NCBI GenBank assembly: GCA_937891045.1
Contig: CALBEV010000073.1
Span: forward strand, 1-11,880
DNA: 11,880 nucleotides
Direction: 5' to 3'
From: an uncultured Burkholderiales bacterium
GTDB lineage: Bacteria > Pseudomonadota > Gammaproteobacteria > Burkholderiales > Burkholderiaceae
A program made the translations under genes and the position numbers. The notes under the pieces were generated by a model. The model saw only the letters and a program-made list of their open reading frames with translations, was not told the DNA's origin and ran no database searches. Positions 1-4,684 of the stretch are shown here, piece after piece (the first letter of the stretch is position 1; every line of letters starts with the position of its first letter).

Positions 1-538
1 TGTCGTGGTTGCCAGTCACCAGCGACGGGTCGGTGCGCAAGATCATTTCAGTGACGCGGTCCAACCACAGCGGATCCAAATTCAAATGTCCAGAAACATG
101 GCGCATCTCTAAAGCCGAGCGTTGCTCGAACTCTTGTAAAAAACCATTCGCGCCACCCGGGTGCAGCACATCATGAGACGTCACGGCCAACAAAATGGCG
201 GCTATCCATTCATCGGAAAGCGCATGGCCTTTGTCTTGCAAGGCTTGCATCAAGAGACAAACTGCGCAGAGTGCGTCTGCCGTGTGCAAACGGTTGTGGT
301 ACCGGGGCTCATCGTCTGTTTGCTGCGCCAAGTCTTCCATGTGCCGGGCCATGGCCTGGGCCGCTTGCAGCAGTTGGTCAGCAGCGCTTGCAACTTTCAG
401 TGCATAGCCTGACCACAACCGATGCATGCAAGCTTCCAACACCACCGGCAAGCCCGGCCAACTGTGCGGCCAGGTGCTGCGCAAATTTTGCAAGGTCGCC
501 AAATACAGTTGCGTCCAGTCTTGGGTCGGGGTGTTCAT
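1..538 (-). CDS. Class I (PDEase-type) cyclic-nucleotide phosphodiesterase-like protein, 3' end outside window
   Basis: Only the first 179 residues are visible; the reading frame is open to the left edge, so the C-terminus is missing. The visible part carries the metal-ligand pattern of class I cyclic-nucleotide phosphodiesterases: YHNRLHTADAL at residues 80-90 (His81, His85), SHDVLHPGGAN at 121-131 (His122-Asp123) followed by an FLQEFEQRSAL segment, and MILRTDPS at 165-172 (Asp170). In the known family these His/Asp residues hold the two catalytic metals that hydrolyse 3',5'-cAMP or cGMP. No signal peptide or membrane segment is visible, so a cytoplasmic enzyme is inferred. The ATG at 538 follows the upstream gene's stop by 22 nt and has only a weak purine stretch before it. 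It is the last gene seen in an operon with two cyclic-nucleotide-binding proteins, which supports cyclic-nucleotide turnover. A generic HD hydrolase is the alternative. Substrate is unknown. Confidence 0.78.
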   Translation of the reverse strand, partial: MNTPTQDWTQLYLATLQNLRSTWPHSWPGLPVVLEACMHRLWSGYALKVASAADQLLQAAQAMARHMEDLAQQTDDEPRYHNRLHTADALCAVCLLMQALQDKGHALSDEWIAAILLAVTSHDVLHPGGANGFLQEFEQRSALEMRHVSGHLNLDPLWLDRVTEMILRTDPSLVTGNHD

Positions 539-560
539 GGGTCGAGCGCTCTTGGTGAAC

Positions 561-911
561 TCAGGCCATGGGCGAGCGCAAAGCGTTGTGCATGTTTTGT
601 TGCAGCAACAAGGCTTCAAACACCGGGATCCACAGGGGCGAAGCTTCGGACAACATCTGGTTGGCATCCTCTGAGGCGATTTGGATGCAGCTGACTTCGT
701 TCTTGGCTTGGGCGGTTGCACCGCGAACGCCACCTTTCAAAAAGGCTTGTTCCCCAAACGACTCGCCATCGGCAATTTCTACAAAGACCTGGCCTTGGGC
801 GTCCAGCAATTGCACGGTGCCTGCTTGAATGAAATACATGTGGTCTGCCAAATCACCGGCGTTGAAAATACGCTGTCCTGGTTTAAAAATAACCGTTGGA
901 AAGTCGATCAC
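561..911 (-). CDS. Small single-domain cyclic-nucleotide-binding protein (canonical phosphate-binding cassette)
   Basis: A 116-residue protein that is essentially one cNMP-binding beta-roll of the CAP/PKA-regulatory type. The N-terminal part (IFNAGDLADHMYFIQAGTV, residues 15-33) matches the usual opening strands. The phosphate-binding cassette FGEQAFLKGGVRGAT (52-66) keeps both the Glu and the Arg-x-Ala-Thr that contact the cyclic phosphate and ribose in known family members. There is no DNA-binding helix-turn-helix, so it is probably a binding or adaptor subunit rather than a transcription factor. The start is the GTG at 911, because it overlaps the upstream stop in a GTGA arrangement. An alternative start at 1103 would add about 64 low-complexity residues lying entirely inside the upstream gene, so I rejected it. 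Translational coupling with the preceding cNMP-binding gene is likely. The partner is unknown. Confidence 0.85.
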   Translation of the reverse strand: MIDFPTVIFKPGQRIFNAGDLADHMYFIQAGTVQLLDAQGQVFVEIADGESFGEQAFLKGGVRGATAQAKNEVSCIQIASEDANQMLSEASPLWIPVFEALLLQQNMHNALRSPMA

Positions 912-1399
912 AGCACCCCCTTGGGCAAGGCTTTCAGAGCCAGTGTTCGTTGAACGGTTGTCCGGATGATTTGTCGAATTGCATGGGGCAGATTGGGCAC
1001 CATGTGATCCACTTTGTGCAACGGGATGATGCGGGCTTGAACAGGCGTGACGGTCACGACGGTTTTCGGTGCAGGCAGGCCCGCCAAACCTTCGGCCAGA
1101 CACAGCACGCTGCCGGGCCCCAATCGTTCGATGTGTTCACCATCAATCGCCAGCAGGGTGCCCGACACAATGAAGTACGCCACCGCCACGTCTTCGCCTT
1201 TTTGAAAAATTTTCTTTTGGGCTTCAAAACTCGTGGTACTTAGGAGCTTGCTGCCCCACAAACTGAAATACAAGCGTTCATTGCTGTTGAGCTGGCCCGA
1301 GGAAAAAATGTCCAAACTTTTTGAAGAGCTGGGATCCACCACGCCCAAGGCATGGAGGTGTTCCACATGGACTTCAAAACTGGCCGAAATCTGTGTCAT
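908..1399 (-). CDS. Cyclic-nucleotide-binding domain protein with degenerate binding cassette
   Basis: A 163-residue protein with one cNMP-binding-like domain at about residues 45-130 (KKIFQKGEDVAVAYFIVSGT at 62-81, then ERLGPGSVLCLAEGLAGL). The fold pattern is clear, but the phosphate-binding cassette is altered: a Glu remains (Glu103), while the Arg-x-Ala of the family is replaced by a PKTVV stretch. Cyclic-nucleotide binding may therefore be weak or lost. About 45 N-terminal residues precede the domain and are not recognised; no helix-turn-helix follows it. The ATG at 1399 is chosen because it overlaps the upstream TGA in an ATGA junction. A start at 1468 would run 70 nt into the previous gene. 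The 3' end overlaps the next cNMP-binding gene by GTGA, so the two products are probably made in step and may act together, one as sensor and one as scaffold (inference). Confidence 0.82.
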   Translation of the reverse strand: MTQISASFEVHVEHLHALGVVDPSSSKSLDIFSSGQLNSNERLYFSLWGSKLLSTTSFEAQKKIFQKGEDVAVAYFIVSGTLLAIDGEHIERLGPGSVLCLAEGLAGLPAPKTVVTVTPVQARIIPLHKVDHMVPNLPHAIRQIIRTTVQRTLALKALPKGVL

Positions 1400-1830
1400 G
1401 CCGATGCGTCCTTGTCGTTCAGTTGCTCCAGTTGCGTCGCCAACTGCTTGAGTTGCAGGGCAATCCATTGGCGGTCATCTTGGTTCAGGTACTGGGGTGA
1501 CAAGTCAATGTGCACACCTTGGGGGTGCTTCAAGCGCAAGGGTTTGTCGGATTCGGCTTTGCGAGCCTTGATGGCATAGGTGCGGATGGTGCGGTCAATG
1601 CCTTTCAAGTTCACGGCTTGGCGCTCTTCCACCTCCACCAGGTCATCCACTTGCACATAGGTTTCGTGACTAATGAGGATGCCGCCGGGGTCGGCATTGG
1701 CCACCAGTCGCTCTTTGAGCAAATCGGCCAACGTGACCATCAGGTCATCTGTCACAGTGCCGTTGTAGGCCATGATGACGTTGTTGTGGCGCAGGCTGTT
1801 GCGCAACAAAATGGCTTGAGATAAATCCAT
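1396..1830 (-). CDS. Chimeric ORF: SiaB-like (DUF6272) N-terminus joined to class III cyclase C-terminal tail
   Basis: A 144-residue ORF with two unlike parts. Residues 1-42 (for example NNVIMAYNGTVTDDLM, 16-31) resemble the beginning of SiaB-family (DUF6272) kinases. From about residue 43, ANADPGGILISHETY and AVNLKGIDRTIRTYAI look like the segment after the catalytic core of class III adenylate/guanylate cyclases, followed by a ~55-residue tail. The kinase remainder and the cyclase metal and substrate residues are absent, so neither activity is expected. I infer an in-frame deletion, joint near 1700-1712, from an ancestral order siaB-like, possibly siaC-like, cyclase. ATG at 1830 is preferred over an in-frame GTG at 1836 because an AAGGA lies 9 nt upstream of the ATG and too close to the GTG. 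It follows the phosphatase stop by 51 nt and overlaps the next gene by ATGA. It may persist only for coupling. Confidence 0.7.
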   Translation of the reverse strand: MDLSQAILLRNSLRHNNVIMAYNGTVTDDLMVTLADLLKERLVANADPGGILISHETYVQVDDLVEVEERQAVNLKGIDRTIRTYAIKARKAESDKPLRLKHPQGVHIDLSPQYLNQDDRQWIALQLKQLATQLEQLNDKDASA

Positions 1831-1839
1831 ATTCACAAT

Positions 1840-1844
1840 TCCTT
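1840..1844 (-). promoter_or_regulatory. Ribosome binding site for the chimeric ORF
   Basis: AAGGA on the minus strand, 9 nt before the ATG at 1830 and only 3 nt before the in-frame GTG at 1836. It decides the start in favour of the ATG. Confidence 0.6.
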
Positions 1845-1881
1845 TTCAATCAACAGTGTGCAAGTCTGTTTTTTTTCGTCA

Positions 1882-2562
1882 CTAAAGCGAAAACACCACC
1901 GCGGTGACATCGTCACGCCGTGTGTGTGTTCCTTGCCAGCGAACAAAGTCTTGGCGCAGCGCATCAATGACTTGCTGCGCGTGCCCACCCGCATGGGCAG
2001 ACAACAATTGCTCCAAACGCCGATACCCATAGGACACTTTGGGTTTGCCAGCCTCACCGCCCACTTGATCTGTCAATCCATCCGTGACGATGACAAACAG
2101 ATCTCCTTTTTCATAGGGCAAGACCTTGACCTCGGGAATTTGTGTCGAAGGCACGCGGTCTTTGTAGCCCAAGCTGACGCGTTGTGCCATGTGGCGAGTG
2201 ACCACACCAGCAGTGTTCACATGGAACAAGTCGATCTTTGCGCCAGCATATTCCACGCGTTGCAAGCGCCGGTCAATACGCAATACCGTCGCGTCACAAC
2301 CGTCGTCGCTTTCACTGTCAGGACGGTCTTGGTTCAAGCCGGTGCGCACATAGTGGTCCAACGAGGCCAAGGCAGACACAGGATTTTCCATGGTGTCATT
2401 GGCGTAAATACGTTCTAGCGAATTACTCACCAGCAAGGACAACATCGCACCAGGGACGCCATGGCCCGTGCAATCGGCCACGGCCAACACAAACGGCCCG
2501 TCATGCTGCGAGGATGAAATCCAATACAAATCGCCGCCGATGGTGTCGCGTGGTTCCCACAT
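1882..2562 (-). CDS. PP2C/SpoIIE-type serine phosphatase domain (3' part of a frameshifted sensor phosphatase)
   Basis: This frame encodes a complete-looking SpoIIE/PP2C phosphatase core of 226 residues counted from the first ATG. It has WEPRDTIGGDLYW (2-14, metal Asp11), VADCTGHGVPGAM (28-40, Asp30), FVIVTDGLTDQ in the middle and RRDDVTAVVF at the C-terminus (Asp217/218). In the family these Asp residues bind Mg/Mn and the enzyme dephosphorylates Ser/Thr on anti-sigma-antagonist-like partners. The domain begins abruptly and no ribosome binding site precedes 2562. The same frame reads upstream as RLDGRFESFAT, the natural continuation of the sensor encoded in the other frame from 4085. So this is best read as the C-terminal half of one protein split by a one-base loss near 2597-2607. 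It could be made only if the shift is a sequence error, is bypassed, or internal initiation occurs. Relatives include SiaA and RsbU-type phosphatases. Confidence 0.82.
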   Translation of the reverse strand: MWEPRDTIGGDLYWISSSQHDGPFVLAVADCTGHGVPGAMLSLLVSNSLERIYANDTMENPVSALASLDHYVRTGLNQDRPDSESDDGCDATVLRIDRRLQRVEYAGAKIDLFHVNTAGVVTRHMAQRVSLGYKDRVPSTQIPEVKVLPYEKGDLFVIVTDGLTDQVGGEAGKPKVSYGYRRLEQLLSAHAGGHAQQVIDALRQDFVRWQGTHTRRDDVTAVVFSL

Positions 2563-4085
2563 CGTGGCGAACGATTCAAAACGTCCATCCAGACGAATTT
2601 GCGCGGCAACTGCCCGCGCTGCAAACGGCTGGCGTAATTCACCGAACCCACCACCAATTGATGCGCTTCATCCAGTTCTTGGTGCTGCGCCTCGAGTTCT
2701 TTGGTGCGGGCCGCCACGGTTTCTTCCAACACCTTGTTTTGCCCCTCCACCAGCACTTTTTGCGCGTCAAGCGATTTCGCCAATTCTTTTTGAATCCACA
2801 CATTGCGGCTGATGACGGCCAAGGCCATGATCAGGGCTTCGCCGCACAGCCCCATTGATTGAGAAACATTGGTGTTTTGAAGCAGGTAACTGAAACCAGA
2901 CTCCGGAAGGTAGCTGAATTCGGAAGGAAAACCCATCAAGCCAGAGACAAAAATCAATCTAAATAAGAAATAGGGTATGGATGCAATCAGCCAAAACATC
3001 GCAACGCTCATGCCTTGTTGGTATCTTTCGATGGCTGCCTTGTAAAGCAATAGAAATACAACCAACGGTAAAAAGGCATTGACACCAAAAAATATTTGCG
3101 GCGAAAGATTGTGAACAAGCCCAAGGTTGGCCCACATATGGAGCAAAAAATACCCGATCAAGATATAGATCGCCATTTGCGTTTTGGGATAGAACTTGGC
3201 AATTTGCAGGTAAGCACTTGCAAAAATAAAGTAAAAAATGATTTGCCCGTAGGACCCAACGTAGGAATAGAACCCCGCCATCGAACTCACGCCAAAATAT
3301 TGGTCATCTGTATTGATGAAGAATTCAGCAAGGTGTGATCCGTCGTGCGTTGGGAGTGAAGCGATTTGCAACAGCGCAAACGAAATCCAGATGCCGTAAA
3401 AAAGTCCAGCTCGGTCTTTGTTCACAAAATACGAGTACCAGCCAAATATGGCCAATGCGAAGAGGATGCCAAACAAACCACCCTCAACATAAAGACCAAA
3501 ACGCCTGGTCTCTAAATAGCGTTCGTTGTCCACCACTTGCAAAACCAATGATCTGGGTGGCAGCGAGGAAAGCGCAACGGCTTTGGTCAGCAGGGTCAGC
3601 GTTTCACCACTGCGCAGCGTAAATAAGGCCTCTCGGCTTGGTTGCGCGGCTGAGGACGGCTTAGCTGGATCAATGTCACTGAGAGGTGCGTACTTCCCTC
3701 TGTAAAAACCAGACGATTTCAAGGCCTGAGGTGGCTCATCGGGCCTGATGACGTGTGTCCAAATGACTTTCCACGATCCTTCAAATCTGAAGTTGCGGTC
3801 TGTCGGCAAAGCACTGCTGATTTTTTGCAAGATCCAATAGTGTTTGAGGGCATCGATACCGCCCATTTCTGAGGCTGGTTTGAATTGTTCTTGACGCTGG
3901 AGAACATCCTCCAATGTGAATGAGCCGTCCGGGTCTTCAAGTACCAGCGTGCTTTCTACAGGGCTGAAAACAATCGGCGTTGAGGTGCTTGCCTCATAAG
4001 GGGGGAGATTTTCCCAGATGGCAGCGCCCGCATGTCCCATGGCCAACATGCATAGTACTGCACAAAAAAACCTTGAAAAGTTCAT
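2427..4085 (-). CDS. 7TMR-DISM membrane sensor with coiled coil, N-terminal part of a frameshifted sensor phosphatase
   Basis: This frame gives 552 residues, but only the first ~495 look genuine. Residues 1-22 are a signal peptide (cleavage after AGA). Residues ~25-195 form an extracytoplasmic sensor-like domain of the 7TMR-DISM extracellular type. Residues ~198-428 hold about seven hydrophobic helices (7TMR-DISM). Residues ~430-480 are a charged coiled coil (KVLEETVAARTKELEAQHQE), followed by VNYASRLQRGQLPR, the usual lead-in to a SpoIIE phosphatase. After that the frame becomes unrelated (RSPRCGNHATPSAA), while the phosphatase continues in the adjacent frame. One base appears to be missing around 2597-2607 (minus-strand CCGCGCAAATTCG). 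The protein would sense a periplasmic ligand and control the phosphatase. The ATG at 4085 precedes a clear signal peptide, with only a weak AAAGA upstream. It is first in the operon. The 7TM part is AT-richer than the flanking genes. Confidence 0.82.
   Translation of the reverse strand: MNFSRFFCAVLCMLAMGHAGAAIWENLPPYEASTSTPIVFSPVESTLVLEDPDGSFTLEDVLQRQEQFKPASEMGGIDALKHYWILQKISSALPTDRNFRFEGSWKVIWTHVIRPDEPPQALKSSGFYRGKYAPLSDIDPAKPSSAAQPSREALFTLRSGETLTLLTKAVALSSLPPRSLVLQVVDNERYLETRRFGLYVEGGLFGILFALAIFGWYSYFVNKDRAGLFYGIWISFALLQIASLPTHDGSHLAEFFINTDDQYFGVSSMAGFYSYVGSYGQIIFYFIFASAYLQIAKFYPKTQMAIYILIGYFLLHMWANLGLVHNLSPQIFFGVNAFLPLVVFLLLYKAAIERYQQGMSVAMFWLIASIPYFLFRLIFVSGLMGFPSEFSYLPESGFSYLLQNTNVSQSMGLCGEALIMALAVISRNVWIQKELAKSLDAQKVLVEGQNKVLEETVAARTKELEAQHQELDEAHQLVVGSVNYASRLQRGQLPRKFVWMDVLNRSPRCGNHATPSAAICIGFHPRSMTGRLCWPWPIARAMASLVRCCPCW
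2597..2607 (-). other. Apparent -1 frameshift site within the sensor phosphatase gene
   Basis: Homology-like sequence runs in one frame down to the LPR codons and resumes in the other frame from CAAATTCGTCTGGATGG (QIRLDG). Adding one base next to CCGCG would give a continuous ...QLPRQIRLDGRFESF... reading. No strong slippery heptamer is visible here, so programmed frameshifting is not favoured. Either a real mutation or a sequencing or assembly error fits. Confidence 0.65.
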
Positions 4086-4133
4086 GGTTGGTGTTCTTTA
4101 AGGTGCTGTTTTTTCTCTTTTGAATTTGCCAGA

Positions 4134-4163
4134 ATTATTAAAAACAACTAAAAAAGAAGTCAA
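4134..4163 (-). promoter_or_regulatory. Candidate sigma-70 promoter of the signalling operon
   Basis: On the minus strand a TTGACT (-35 like, 4158-4163) is followed after 18 nt by AATAAT (-10 like, 4134-4139), each five of six to consensus. Transcription would start near 4127, about 40 nt before the sensor ATG at 4085. The DNA just upstream of the -35 is very AT-rich and could act as an UP element. This is a pattern match in an AT-rich region, where chance matches are common. Confidence 0.4.
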
Positions 4164-4173
4164 GTATGAAAAA

Positions 4174-4197
4174 TTAATAATTTAATAATTTAATAAT
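4174..4197. repeat. Three perfect tandem copies of TTAATAAT
   Basis: An 8-bp unit, TTAATAAT, is repeated three times without mismatch at 4174-4181, 4182-4189 and 4190-4197. It sits 10 to 34 bp upstream of the candidate -35 of the sensor operon. A promoter UP element, a regulator site or a slippage-prone repeat are all possible. The repeat is seen directly; its role is not known. Confidence 0.6.
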
Positions 4198-4260
4198 CAA
4201 ATGAGGTCAGAGTCCAATTAATTCAGACCTGAAATCTGTCTGAACGTGATACAGGAATTC

Positions 4261-4329
4261 ATGAAAACAGTTAATTTATGTATCATAAAAACGCCTGAAA
4301 GTACTGTCCCTGCTGACACCTTGCCTTAA
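4261..4329 (+). CDS. Possible 22-residue small ORF (speculative)
   Basis: ATG at 4261 to TAA at 4327-4329 encodes MKTVNLCIIKTPESTVPADT plus Leu-Pro. An AGGA lies 4 nt before the ATG and two hairpins with a T-rich tail follow, which is the layout of a tiny transcription unit. The product is not recognised and shows no repeated regulatory codons. No plus-strand gene lies directly downstream, so a leader-peptide role is unlikely. Chance is a fair explanation in AT-rich sequence. Confidence 0.15.
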   Translation: MKTVNLCIIKTPESTVPADTLP

Positions 4330-4344
4330 ACAAGCGGTGTTTAA

Positions 4345-4366
4345 GCCTGTCCAAACAGGCCTCTTT
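4345..4366 (+). terminator. Possible intrinsic terminator (plus strand), adjoining a second hairpin
   Basis: GCCTGT (4345-4350) pairs with ACAGGC (4355-4360) around a CCAA loop and is followed by CTCTTTT. Immediately upstream CTTAAACA (4325-4332) pairs with TGTTTAAG (4338-4345); the two hairpins share base 4345. No established plus-strand gene precedes them, only a possible 22-codon ORF at 4261-4329, so the role is uncertain. Confidence 0.35.
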
Positions 4367-4604
4367 TCCTTGATTTCCGGGGACTGGCAAACATTGGAAC
4401 CTGACCCCAATTACCTGAATTCATGCTTAAGCATCCCCCCATGGGGACTCATTTTTCTGGTCTTTCGCTCAAAAAATGGTCCCCAGGCTGTGCGTCTCTG
4501 AAGTGATGTTTCAGCTTGCGAACATGGTGGGGTCGGACGCGTAGCGAACGTCGCAGCTCCGCTGCGGTGAGCGGCGGACGAGCCCACCGGGTTCGGCAAG
4601 CAGC

Positions 4605-4673
4605 CGTGAATTAATTGGAATCTGACCCCAATTTCCAGCCAGCGTGAATTAATTGGAATCTGACCCCAATTTC
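4605..4673. repeat. Two perfect 31-bp direct repeats, 38-bp period
   Basis: The stretches at 4605-4635 and 4643-4673 are identical (core GAATTAATTGGAATCTGACC). They are separated by 7 bp and end 11 bp before the alcohol dehydrogenase stop codon. They look like a duplicated right end of the neighbouring mobile-element relic. Confidence 0.85.
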
Positions 4674-4684
4674 GGAACGCTTTC

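Larger units (their letters stand above)
4203..4673. mobile_element. Relic of a small non-autonomous element bounded by GGTCAG...CCAATTAATTCA inverted repeats
   Basis: Four related copies of one repeat lie in this gene-free stretch. The left copy (4203-4225) reads GAGGTCAGAGTCCAATTAAT and on to TTCA. Copies at 4607-4629 and 4645-4667 are the same 23-bp word in the opposite orientation with two differences from the left copy, so the outer copies form imperfect inverted repeats. A shorter copy at 4393-4413 is also in the inverted orientation. Between 4540 and 4580 is GC-rich sequence with short hairpins (CCGCT at 4559-4563 pairing with AGCGG at 4570-4574). No transposase is present. From memory, GGGGTCAGA-C/T-TCCAATTA words recur in proteobacterial genomes near REP-associated (IS200-like) transposases, but I could not check this. 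The element lies between the alcohol dehydrogenase stop and the signalling operon promoter. Confidence 0.5.

Noticed and set aside
912..1103. N-terminal extension of the small cNMP-binding protein to a start at 1103
   Set aside because: The extra ~64 residues are Ser/His/Arg-rich shadow sequence overlapping the upstream cNMP-binding gene; the GTGA junction at 911 explains the start better.
1858..2418. A 186-codon plus-strand ORF
   Set aside because: It is antisense to the PP2C phosphatase domain, which has every conserved motif in the minus frame.
4411..4599. A 62-codon minus-strand ORF inside the intergenic region
   Set aside because: It lies wholly within the repeat-rich relic, has no ribosome binding site or recognisable domain, and its N-terminal part translates the GC-rich hairpin sequence.
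4605..4673. Two 31-bp repeats as a possible CRISPR array
   Set aside because: Only two units with a 7-bp gap, related inverted copies nearby and no cas genes; they fit mobile-element ends instead.
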